A stretch of DNA of 64,000 nt, taken from assembly GCA_002633025.1 (NCBI GenBank), contig NMRB01001015.1:35210-99209 (forward strand), in the 5' to 3' direction. The notes under the pieces were generated by a model, which saw only the letters and a program-made list of their open reading frames with translations, did no database searches and had not been told where the DNA came from. Each line of letters opens with the position of its first letter. The first letter of the stretch is position 1. Position numbers and translations under genes: made by a program. This stretch comes from Notospermus geniculatus. Taxonomy: Eukaryota > Nemertea > Pilidiophora > Heteronemertea > Lineidae. Shown piece by piece: positions 1 to 17,274 of this stretch.

Positions 1-269
1 CTCTTCCAAAGATCATGGTGAAATAATTTCACATTTAAAATATACATATTGTACCAAAAATAAGTTAACTAGCTAGGAGTACTTCAGGTGCCCTTGACAT
101 GTCAGTGAAGGTCATCTTCGTGAACGGATGACATTGACAGGAGATGACGACTACGACCTTGACATTCACTTGGCTGTAGAAATGTGACCTTGACCTTGAC
201 TGGCATTGTTGAAGCTCTATTTATAGCCTAAAACTTGTTGCCCTGGAAGGAATCCCTTCTTTCATATAG
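1..269. other. 3' flank of DOLPP1, no gene seen
   Basis: No coding exon is supported here. It lies downstream of the DOLPP1 stop codon on the minus strand and probably includes its 3' UTR. It is rich in TGACCTTGAC-type motifs between about 85 and 200, including a direct doublet near 186-198. Confidence 0.5.
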
Positions 270-3048
270 TCATTGAGACTTTCTTGACACTAGCTTCCGT
301 TGTCTACTCCTAAAAGAAAAGAGGACAAATGATCACACAGCTACCACCAATGTCAAATTTTCTTGGCCCTGACACTGTTCAACTCAGGGAAACATGTATC
401 ATGAACTTATTTTACAAAGAAAATCTAATAACATCAATCTACCTGGCCTCCTGTCTTGAAGATGTATATTCAAACCACATGACATTTGGTATCAAAGTTG
501 AGTCTCTAATCATCATGAATTCTGATACTGGCCTGAAAGTAGAGACAACCATTAAAGTCATTTTTATTCGACATTTCCTTGGTTACAAAAATAGCTATTC
601 AAATGGCAAGTCAGAGTTCATACAGAGGTTATACAGGAAGGCACTTACCAAGAGGCTACCATTGGGAAGAAAGGAGTAAAAACTAAATGTACAATTAAAA
701 ACCAAAGTGTTCCAAGTACGAGTCCAGCTAAGGCTCCAAACACCACTTGACTAGTCGAATGATAACCAAGGTATACCCTGAAACAGAGAGAAGACAGATA
801 TGGTCAGGAACATTCTGGATAAACTACTGGCTGGAGAGGTACACTGTAGCAATCATTGCACGATGTTACGTTCTGTATTTCCAGTCTAACATACAGCACG
901 GGCCTAATCTTCTACCATGCATGATTTCTTTATAGCTGAGTGGTTCACGTGCATGGCTTGCAATTCACTCTACCCATAGACGGGTTTTAGACCAGCAAGT
1001 GGCAGCAAGGAAAAAGGAGACACAAGACATGCAGAAACGACTTTAAAACGAAAACCGATCAAGTAGAGGCATGTCTGTACAGTCAATAGAGACAGATAAT
1101 ACATGTATACTGTTATACCATTCCCATCGTACTGCAATATTATTTTTCGTACCTACTATATCCAACTAAAAATGCTAGTATAAATGTCAGTAACGCTAAA
1201 GCAAACTTCCAAAGGTCTTCAATGATACTGTAATTCCTATGGACTCTGAAAAACAAGAAGGAATCTGTATCATCAACTGACAGCTGCAAAATACTGAATT
1301 GAAAGATATTCAATGGAAAGTGCTCAGTCAGAGCTTTCCAATGAATACCTTTATGACGGGTTTCAGGTAACTCCCAAGGTTTTCACACACCGGTACTTTA
1401 ATTTATGACAAAATAAGCCTTGCCGTGCAAGGGTTATTACATTCCTCACAATTGGAGCTGTCAGTGAGTTGACCAATAAGACGTGTCACTATGGCCCAAT
1501 TCAATGCATACAGCGGACCCATTCATTCTTGATCGAGCACCAATCAGATGGATTTTTCTGTGTATTGGTCCACTAGAACTTTGCTGCCATCTTTTGGCAA
1601 TACGTGCGGCTGACTGCTCCTATTGGACGGCTCGACACTTACCTAATGATGAGAAAGAATGATAGGTAGGTGGCGTAGAACCACATGAATTGTGCATGAC
1701 TTGAAGGCATTCCATACTCAGTGAACACGGTCTCTCGATCTGAAGATAACCAGATGAGAGAAGTCTCAATTATAGACGAGAACTGGGATGAGATCATCAT
1801 ATGATTAGCATCTGCTGTTTACAAAAAGATGAAGTATTATGGTGTACAGGAGTCAGTGTGAAACTGAATGAGTTTCAAACTGGAGAGAGTTGATCATCAT
1901 CGTCAACACTTACCCCTCTTTGGTCGGTAATCTTGTATCAGATGTTTTAATACCAAGTTCACCAGTTCATTCAGCAGTAAACCACAAAAATAAGAAATCT
2001 GAAATTGAGACAAGCTTTCTGCAGGAAAGGAGAGAACGAGACATTTCAGACGACAATATAACGAGTAGTTTTATTGACTGGGCTCTCTGGCTGGAGAAGG
2101 TCACATTTGAGAGGTAGGCCAGTCACATTTTGTCTGTTAAAGTTCATTGATATGGAAATTGGTATCATTCCATGCATCCAATCTGGATCAATCCCTGAAG
2201 ATATGAACAAACGATGAGCAAAGTGTTCCACGTACAGTGTGCAAATCTCTCCTGAACAGAATGAGTGTGATAAAGCCAACCATGATGAAAATTGGAAGGA
2301 GGCTGAGCCAGGCTAAACCCATCCCAAATATATCACCTGAAAGTAGAAAATAGAACGTGATATGTGGTCATTTTTTGTGTGTGAAGTCTGTCATCCAAAC
2401 AACATTAGGCTAACAAGGAACAGTACGTCTGTGGCCAATAAAAGTCAAGCTTGGGGCCCTATAGACTAGTCCTAGGCCGAAGGGCCAATCTAACGTGCCA
2501 GCCTTACCAGGCATCATTGGCCGGAAGAAACTCCATGGCGGTGCCATGCGGCATGATGCGCATGGCGTAAGCTTACGGTAGCCGCCTAAGCCTATTTAGG
2601 ATAGAAGGCCCAATCCGTCGACCACCTTTTTGACTTTTTTGTTTCGAGTTCGACTTTGTCTTGTTGCATATTATTTTACAAGAAAAAGACTGTTCGTGGT
2701 GTTTGTGAAAAAATACATGAATGCAATGTTAGGCCTACACGATGTAGGTAGGCCAGCCTATGCCATGTATGCACACGCAGATTTAGCTCAGCCAGTGCAT
2801 GCAGTGCAGTGCATTTGTACATGTGTACGAGACGAGGCGTGTCGCCTGTTTTCTACTGCCAAACACTCGACTTCCGCACCAGTTTAGAGAACGGTGGAGA
2901 CATCGATGGGTCATGTTTATGTTTCAAATTTACCTTTCGGATATTCTACATGAGTTAAGGAAATTGCTTTCCATTTTATATCGGCGCCAGATGGATTATC
3001 ATTCATAATTTCTTGGTTTTTGAGGACGTTCTCTACATCGTCAGCCAT
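270..3048 (-). CDS. DOLPP1: Dolichyldiphosphatase 1 (8 coding exons)
   Basis: ER membrane phosphatase of the PAP2 family that converts dolichyl pyrophosphate to dolichyl phosphate on the luminal side, recycling the lipid carrier for N-glycosylation. Coding exons in transcription order: 2934-3048, about 2236-2336, 1914-1998, 1643-1739, 1153-1245, 649-777, 443-532, 270-309. All phases agree and the sum is 249 residues plus TGA. The N-terminus carries [10 protein letters not shown] as in vertebrate DOLPP1. The PAP2 signature motifs are present: K-x6-RP (KHLIQDYRP), PSSH ([11 protein letters not shown]) and SR-x5-H ([12 protein letters not shown]). The C-terminus [12 protein letters not shown] resembles the basic vertebrate tail. 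Several hydrophobic segments match the family's multi-pass topology. The start was set at the MADDVEN methionine. This gives an N-terminus about 13 residues longer than human, and an in-frame methionine exists further upstream. The gene is head-to-head with the 7SL gene. Confidence 0.93.
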
Positions 3049-3441
3049 GTTACTACCCTTTACCAAGCCAGCGATAGAAGAGCAATTTTGATTGGTCGAT
3101 GTCACTTGCATTCAAATGACCTCCTTGCTGAAGAACTCTCAGCCTGAGATCTCATTACTGAAGGACCTGTAATGCATTGAAAAACTGGTTTTACTAACGT
3201 GACCAGTCGCATGAGCGTCAGTGCCACCTTTGTTTGGGCGGTGAAACCAAAAAAGAACTATTGATGACGTGGTTTCGACCAGAACCTTGGCAAAAATGGT
3301 AAAAGGCAGATTTAGTTGACAAAACTCGGGGAAAAGAATCTTTATGTACCAAAATTAAATTATAAATGAATCGTTGTTAGTATGAATTCTGAATAGCCAG
3401 AAGAGTATAGATAATAATACTATTTCATTCCCGTGTCATCA

Positions 3442-3738
3442 GCTGGGAGTTGTGGCGTGCTCCTGTAATCCAGCTACTTGGAGGCTGAGGGAGGTGAACG
3501 GCTTGAGGCCGGGAGCCCTGCTTGTCGTCGCTCTATGTTGATCGGGTGTCCGCACTAAGCTCGGCATCAATATGGTGATCTTGAGGGAGCTCGAGATGAC
3601 CAGGTTGTCTAAGGAGGAACGTACCGGCCCAGGGTGGAAACACAGCAGGCAAAAGTTCCCGTGTTAAGCAGTAGTGGGATAGCACCCGTGAATAGGCAGC
3701 GGCTAGTAGCCTGACCAATAGAGTTGGACCCTTCCTTT
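3442..3738 (+). ncRNA. RN7SL: 7SL RNA (signal recognition particle RNA) gene
   Basis: RNA scaffold of SRP, which targets secretory proteins to the ER. The ~295-nt segment follows metazoan 7SL collinearly over its whole length. It starts with an Alu-domain 5' part (GCTACTTGGAGGCTGAGG), then GATCGGGTGTCCGCACTAAG, then the helix 6 hairpin GGCATCAATATGGTGA. Next come the helix 8 and S-domain signatures CCAGGTTGTCTAAGGAGG, ACCGGCCCAGG and GCAGTAGTGGGAT, and finally GTGAATAGGC. T-runs follow directly at 3736-3749, as expected for Pol III termination. An AT-rich TATAGATAA lies about 30-40 bp upstream. I see no poly-A tail, so this looks like a source gene and not a retrocopy. Exact ends are approximate. 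Confidence 0.93.
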
Positions 3739-3749
3739 TTTATTTTTTT
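3736..3749 (+). terminator. Pol III oligo-T terminator of 7SL
   Basis: Two runs of six and seven T residues, separated by one A, lie immediately after the 7SL 3' end. Confidence 0.75.
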
Positions 3750-3953
3750 CTATAAATTCCAAAATTTTGACGACAATATTTTGTACGTGAATGCATCGCC
3801 ATGAGTCATCAAGGAATTCTTTTCGACGGGTAAAGTGCAAGTTCCAAAAAGCACCGGTTTCTGACGGTGGTGCTGTGGTGATGGAATGGCAGCCTATCAA
3901 AAATTCACGCAAACTGTATCATGGAGGTATCTTATTTTATACCTCCATGCTTG

Positions 3954-4136
3954 TACAGTCGAACCTCTCTATTAAGGACACCTTCGGGACTGACAAATGC
4001 TGTCCTTAATTGAGAGGTGTCCTGATTACAGAGGTTGAAATGAATAGAAATGACCAGTTTGGGACTGAACATTGGTGTCCTGATTAGAGAGGTGTCCTCC
4101 TGGCAGAGGTGTCCGTTAAGGGAGGTTCCATTGTAT
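3954..4136. repeat. pogo/Tigger-like MITE fragment
   Basis: It begins with CAGTCGAACCTCTCTATTAAG, shows internal GAGAGGTGTCCT motifs, and ends GGTTCCATTG. Related copies lie at about 11986-12083, 17472-17610 and 19668-19760. The CAGT-GAACCTC terminus is typical of pogo/Tigger-class (Tc1/mariner) non-autonomous elements. The class is inferred from memory. Confidence 0.55.
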
Positions 4137-4625
4137 TTAGAATGTTCAATTTGCAAATCGTTCATGAATTACGGCCTATATATCGTCACCCGCATAATAA
4201 AAGTGCCTAAGTCATTTGTTTTCATTTTTGAGAAAAATGCCAAGAACTGTTGCATTTTAACACCAAATGAGAATTTATTAAGTAGGCCTACGTCTTGTAC
4301 AATGCAAGCTAAATGAAATAGGCCTACTGCTAGCGATTTGTTTTTATGATTACAAAATGGTCAAATAACTTAGGCAAAGAAATAGTGAATTCTGTCATGC
4401 AACATGACTTAGGCAAAAACCAAAAGAACTGATGATTTAGGCAAAAGTCAACAAGGTAGGCCTACACTGCTGAAATTTATGCCCCAGAATGAATGTGTCA
4501 AAGTATTGTGGGAGTGTTGAGGCAAGACATGCTTCATTGACTGCAAATCATTGACTTTCCTGAGAGAAACTGGCTGCGGGCCGTCAAACACACGGATCCA
4601 TTTTGAGAGGGTGTCAAAAATGCCT

Positions 4626-4760
4626 AAAGGCCCGTTTCCACTTGAGCGTTTTACGCCGCGTTTTGACGCTTCGCCCATTGTTTGGAAGCAGAGCGGCGGA
4701 AAATTACAAAAGATTTGACGCATCACGCGGCGTAAAACGCTCTAGTGGAAACGGGCCTTA
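4626..4760. repeat. Inverted-repeat MITE, family A
   Basis: The termini AAGGCCCGTTTCCACT and AGTGGAAACGGGCCTT are near-perfect reverse complements. The core holds TTTTACGCCGCG and CGCGGCGTAAAA. Relatives are a partial copy at about 5030-5105 and a full palindromic copy at 39947-40078. Confidence 0.75.
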
Positions 4761-5260
4761 AGGCTGGGGGCTACCTATGCCGACTTTATTGACGCTCTTT
4801 GAAAACAAGCGTCCTAACATATTCATGACAAAAAGTAACAAACTGATGTTAACGAAATGTTTTAGCTACAACCTTTAGGCTCCCGTTCTGTGAAAGAATT
4901 GTTCATTTTGACTAATTACGATGGAGTTAATTAAGTTATAACAGGTTGTCAAAATTTGAGTTCGCAAACAATTTTGCAGACTTGGGATGCGACACATCAG
5001 TTTCCCACATAGTCTGTAAGGTACAGGNGAAGCAGAGCGGCGGAAAATAACAAAAGATTTGACGCATCACGCAGCGTGAAACGCTTCTGTGGAAACGAGC
5101 CTTAAATCACACCATCACGTACTTGGCAAAAGTGACTATCGATTGTGGGTCACGTGCTTCAGGACGTTCACAATGAATTGGACAGTTGTACAAAGTTAGA
5201 ACATCAAAAAATACATGAGTTAGGCATGAAATCTCAAAATCGCCAAAAAATGACTTGGGC

Positions 5261-5388
5261 TGCTTTTCCACGAGACGTTTGCGTTCGCGGTTTCGCGGTG
5301 GCGGGAGCGGGTGCGGGTGAAACAGCTAATGGGAAATACGGCGTTGGTTCGATATATTCCGCGCCCGCAAACGCCTCGTGGAAAAGCA
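5261..5388. repeat. Inverted-repeat MITE, family B
   Basis: Termini TGCTTTTCCACGAGACGTTT and CGTGGAAAAGCA are inverted. The interior is GC-rich with CGGTTTCGCGG and CCGCGCCCGC. Confidence 0.65.
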
Positions 5389-5755
5389 CTGTTTGGCACT
5401 TTTTGTTATGAGGGTGTCGATATGGTAACAGAATTTTAACTTCTGAGAAAAGGTAAGCGATATCCGATTCGCACCTGTTTTTCAGAATACGATTCGTTGA
5501 ATTCTTCATGGCATTTTCCGCAGGAAATATGGGAAAGGGTTCCAAGGGTAACCGTCTATTCCCGCTCCACTCCCGCGGCGCTCACTCTCGGACAGTAGCG
5601 CCGCGGGAGTGGAGCGGCAACGATGGGAAGCAGTCAACATCGAAGTAGGTCCTCCAAGAGCGAGGTCCCAGGACGAGAGGTTCCCGAGTGCGGAGAACTG
5701 ACCATTATAAATGTATCAGCAATTTTGATTGGTGGTTATTTTTAGATTCTAAAAC

Positions 5756-8317
<2,562 letters not shown>

Positions 8318-9009
8318 TAATGACTTGTGACATTTTCAGCAGCGATGGCTATCTTGGAAAGAAGAATTTAAAATGAAATGTTTTATTTTCATTTTAATAT
8401 TCAAAAACATAAATATAACATTGTACATGTATTTACAAAGAATAGTGCATTTTACAAGTGTGATAAATGATATCAAGAATAATGGAATGATGATCATGAT
8501 TAAACAAAGTATCACAGAATATTTTTGTTTCTTTGCATCATATTCAAGTTAAATCTGGCATGAAATGACCTTTCATACAATTTCAATATCAATTTCACAT
8601 TTCATCATCCTATGTTCATCAATCCTATGTTGTGACACGGAGGGTGTGTAGTGTTGCTAAGAATTGAATCTCAGACGAGAGATAATGAGGGCGCCGTACT
8701 AGCGCCGACCTGTCAGGATAAACATAAACTCGCCCTCCCATTGAACTCCCTGAGGACGAAATCTAGTGTATTAACAAAATACAGATGCGGACACAGATTG
8801 CTGTATTCCCATTTTGCCCTTTCCCAATTCGTCCTTATTACCAACTAGAGCTAACCCTAACCCTTGGTAAATGCATTGGAGGGCGAAATGGATGTAGGTC
8901 TATACTGGACTTAAGATTACGCAAGCTGTCTTCAACATCCTCATCAATTCGCCCATGAACGAGTAAGCGAACGGAATACAGCAGCTGTGGACGGAGACTA
9001 AAAGACGAA
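8318..9009. other. Convergent 3' ends of QTRT1 and HSPA5
   Basis: No coding exon is seen. The AT-rich stretch at 8365-8600 probably holds both 3' UTR ends. AATAAA read on the minus strand (TTTATT at about 8382) is a candidate HSPA5 poly-A signal. A short telomere-like CTAACCCTAACCC occurs at about 8850. Confidence 0.5.
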
Positions 9010-13252
<4,243 letters not shown>

Positions 13253-13819
13253 ATTGGACTCTGGAAAAAACCAAACGTCACATTAAAAAAACTTCAGGAC
13301 TTGCTGTGCTGCGACAATCACCTGAAATTCAGCGACTTCAGCCCCGGCCGTATTTCGTCAGGGGTGGAGCAGCACTGGATCGGCTGCAGGAACACCCCAG
13401 GCCGTAGGCACGATGGCTTTCCAGTTGTGGGGAACTCTTCCTTTCTTTTTACAACATTTTAGCCAAGTCCTTGCAGGATATCCAATGTTGAACGAGCCGC
13501 ACGTGCAGGTAGGGCGCCGACAGCCCGAAAAATCTTGGCGCGACGACACACTATTTCGGACCAAGATCGCCGGCGAGAGAGACGCAGAGAAGTATCTGCA
13601 TATAGGCCAAATTATTCCGAATTTTCATGCACCCTACAAGTTTTGACGGGGGAAATCTTAAACTTCGGGAAATGCAAATAATAAGACGTGAGACTTACCT
13701 ATCTTGATCTGTCCTCGTGGATTCCAAAATTTGCGGTCACAACTTGAGAAAAATTGACACTGAACACGAATAATCGGCACACGTCAATGAAAGTTCGGGA
13801 GTCGAGAGTGAACTTTTGG

Positions 13820-13910
13820 TTTTATAGGCTTTCTTATCAAAAATGTGTCGATTCTTGACCCACACGGCGTTCAAATAGAGAGCGACATTCTCGTGTTGAT
13901 TTGTGATTGG
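13820..13910 (-). promoter_or_regulatory. BiP promoter: TATA box and ERSE-like element
   Basis: Read on the minus strand, a TATAAAA box lies at 13820-13826. CCAAT-N9-ACACG lies at 13892-13910, about 70-85 bp further upstream. This is one mismatch from the ER stress response element CCAAT-N9-CCACG, which binds NF-Y and ATF6/XBP1. Spacing to the TATA box is as in characterised GRP78 promoters. The 5' UTR would contain at least one intron or run about 540 bp to the ATG at 13252. A splice donor (CTTACC on the plus strand) near 13696-13701 suggests a leader exon. Confidence 0.65.
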
Positions 13911-15932
13911 ATGAGCGGGAAACTACTGTACCTCGTCTCCAGGTCTGCGAAATCAAAAACGCATGGTGTCGACCAGCGCTATTTTCGATCGATAACCTGC
14001 ATACAAGGTAGCCTCGATATGAAACGTGTTCTTCCAATCATTCTCCAGATGCTAGGCCGCAGCTATTGAACACTCATTCAGGTATTCATTATGCGCTGTT
14101 GTATTGGAGAGTGGCATGAATCAGATCTGTCGTCTGCTCGTTTCACTGAACTACTGCGCGCAATCTGATGACGCAAGGGTGATGAAACCTCGAAGTTATC
14201 TGTCAACCTGACGTGGCCTTTCGGCCCGGAGAGTGCAGCGAGTGTGGCCGTTCGGACTGAGGCCTAGCGTGACCTCTAGTGACCTGAAAGGCCGACTCCT
14301 AAAGAGAATTGCCTTTCCCCGTGTCTCCCGGCAACCTTCATGGGGGATTCTACTGTTCCATTGAATAGATGACTAAAATCTGTGCTTATTGAACTTTCTG
14401 GCGGTCCATGCGGTGCGTCTACATGATAATCCGGGATAATCTGGAGATGGCAGGCGCGGATCCAGGGAGGGGGAGGGGTGCACCCAGCGCGCGCGCCCCC
14501 TTTTGGCCAACAAATCTGTAAAATTGACCGTGAAATTGTGAAATTTGGAGCAAATCGTTGAAATTCACCGCAGATTTCAATGTTTCTAGCACAGTGCGCC
14601 CCCTTTTTTCTGAAATTATCCGCCCCTGATCCGGGGTAATCTGGAGATGGGGTGGGGTGGGGCCAGGCCAGGGGGAGTGGGAAAGGGGAGGGGAATAAGG
14701 CATTGTGAAATAACTGAACCAATCAAGTTTAGGCTATTCAGTTCCATGCCCTTGGTAACTAACACGTTTGCGTCCGTCTGCCTCCCGCAGTTGTCGGATA
14801 AAACCAACCCGGGCGAAACCCGCACCGCCGACGCAGGGAATCTGGGAGCAATACAGGAACAGCCACCTTTTCTGGGAATACCGGTTGCTCTTTTGCAACT
14901 TCCCATGCATATTATTTCATTTATCTCACATTTACATCATATGAAAATACATCGTCCGACCACGCCACGCCCACGCGCGAAGGAATTCGGCAGACCGGTT
15001 GCCTGGTTCCGGTGTGACTTTTACACTGACCTCAATTAGGTCACCTGTGCAATACGGAAATACATTGTTTGACAAGAAAGTTTCTGATAAGTTTATTCAA
15101 TGGTTTCCACCGTTATTACATGGTTACAAAGTTGTGTCAGTTTCATGTTTGATTGTATAGGAAGTTGAAGAAGACCATGGCGTTGATTCGGGATGTTATT
15201 TACGAGGTTTGTTAGGAACAAATGCCATTACAGTTTCGTGTTCACTCCACCGTGTATAAATATACAGGTGTTGTGTGTGTGTTATTGTGCAGTGCTTGTG
15301 TATGTGTTCAGCTCTAAAGTTTTGTGTCACTAAGCATGTCGACATAGGCCTACATGTAGGCCTAGATAAAGGGCCTGGGCCTACATGACATGACATAATG
15401 CATTCCATTCCATTAGGGTTTTGTCTCTGGTGGCTCCCCAAGGCCATGGGAACTTGGGTATGAGTTTACCGTCCACCGCCCGCATGGTGGTGGCGCCACC
15501 GCATGAAAAATTTCATTATTTTCAAAAATTTCATTATTTCCAAAATTTTCCCCCAAAAAGCTAAAAAATTAGTTCCAAGTGTCTTTTTTTGTTCGTACCC
15601 TCGAAAATGGACTAAATTTACCCTACTGTGATGTGTTTCAATCATTCTGTTGTTCATTGGTCACGATGTCAACGGATTCAGAAGCATATCACGACCATGA
15701 CCATGGCCACTCTGCAGAATGGGAGACGACTCCATCAGCCAATCACTGTATTTAAGAAAGACACTTGATTGTACTGGTAGTCTGTACCTTGTTTTTCACT
15801 TGAAAAGGGGTCAAAACAAAATAATGAATAATGAATAATGAAAAAAAGCCTCACTATCACTTTTCAAAAAGTTTCGGACGGTAAACTCATACCTAAGTTC
15901 CCATGGCCCAACCACAGGCACATCATGGGGGG
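13911..15932. other. Intergenic, repeat fragments
   Basis: No gene is supported. A GGATCC-family copy occupies about 14452-14641, with its GTGCGCCCCCTTTTTTCTG motif. The rest is unremarkable apart from two TAGGCCTA octamers near 15345-15364 and an AATAATGAATAATGAA stretch before the gap. Confidence 0.5.
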
Positions 15933-16047
15933 NNNNNNNNNNNNNNNNNNNNNNNNNNNNNNNNNNNNNNNNNNNNNNNNNNNNNNNNNNNNNNNNNNNN
16001 NNNNNNNNNNNNNNNNNNNNNNNNNNNNNNNNNNNNNNNNNNNNNNN
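15933..16047. other. Assembly gap (115 N)
   Basis: Run of N between a CATGGGG motif and a TTATCTAG motif. Confidence 1.
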
Positions 16048-17274
16048 TTATCTAGATAACGAGGACATACCAGTGTGATCAGAACACGAAGGTATGATCC
16101 AGTTCATGTGTTTGGGGCAGCTCTCATTCGACAGCGTGCATAAATTATGGAATGAGAATGCTATGAGCCTGGTATCCGTTAACCCGTAACACATCTATGT
16201 GCAGACGTTGTAGCACTCGGCGCGATATTTGTCCATTACATCGAGTGGCATTTCCCCACTGCTTTGCATGGTTTGTTCGTGAATTACCAATTGGCGAGTA
16301 CACATGAGGGAATGGCCGTCTTCCCCACCGAAACGGGGTGGATGTCCTCAGGGCATTGAGGGAGGGTACGACCGTAAATGACCTGAGATTCTCAGGATGC
16401 ACCACCAATTGTTTTTTTCCAATAATCAAAAAATGCAGAAATAAAGCTGCTTTGATACAGAGATGCCAGGAAATTGCATCTACTGCCTTCTAGATTTCAA
16501 AATTTTCTGGGGGCCCCCCTTGTGCATGCGTCTTTGGCACCCCGCCTGCAACAACCCCCTTCGCCGGCCCTGACCCCCCTCTGCCAAAAATCCTGGATCC
16601 GCGCCTGACCCTAAATGCCTGAGGTGCTCATCATACAATCTTTACACATTTTGGCGACATTCAGTAGTATGTAATGTAATTGTCTGTAACAGCTTTGCCA
16701 TTTTCTCAGCCTTGGCAATGAATTCTGTCAAACTGAACATGAGTTCCATGGGAAACTGCATCTTAGTACATTTTTTGGGTAAATAGACGGCATTTTCCTG
16801 GATGACGAAGGTTGCATTGACATTTCTGACATGTTTTGATTCACAGCTGAGTCAAGCCTGTCTGGGCCTGATCTTCTAAATTACCCTCCTCCACGTCTAG
16901 CTCGATGTAACTCTTGTGAACTGTTTGCTAATAAACATCACAGATGTCAGAAATTACTTAACTGGATTGTATCCTGGACATACTGGCGCCCAGCTGTCTT
17001 TCATGTTATATTCATTATGATGATGTGTTCATTTGGACATCACAAACTAGATAATAATTTGGACATCTGTGCCAACTCACCACAACACTCAAGTCTGTTT
17101 ACCATTTGGGAACAAGACAGCAGACGGAGTAAGTGCAAAATAATTCGCATCAACAAACAGGATACCGCTGATATTTCTTCACGGACTCTCACTGCGAGTG
17201 TGGTCTTGAAGTCTTCTTGTGCATCGGACTCAAGAGTGATTTCTTTCTACAATATTGTGTATTCCACTTTTCAG
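16048..17274. other. Unassigned; 5' part of docking-protein gene expected here or in the gap
   Basis: I found no convincing first coding exon for the downstream PH/PTB gene. A GGATCC-family end (ATCCTGGATCCGCGCCTGAC) lies at about 16590. Confidence 0.4.

Larger units (their letters stand above)
3750..5755. other. Intergenic region, short repeats
   Basis: No gene is supported between 7SL and QTRT1. The stretch contains a pogo/Tigger-like fragment (3954-4136), three inverted-repeat elements (4626-4760, 5261-5388, 5562-5617), a partial copy near 5030-5105, and a single unknown base at about 5028. Three TAGGCCTA octamers occur near 4283, 4319 and 4457. Confidence 0.6.

Noticed and set aside
8845-8862. 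Telomeric repeat
   Set aside because: Only about two CTAACC units; too short to be meaningful.
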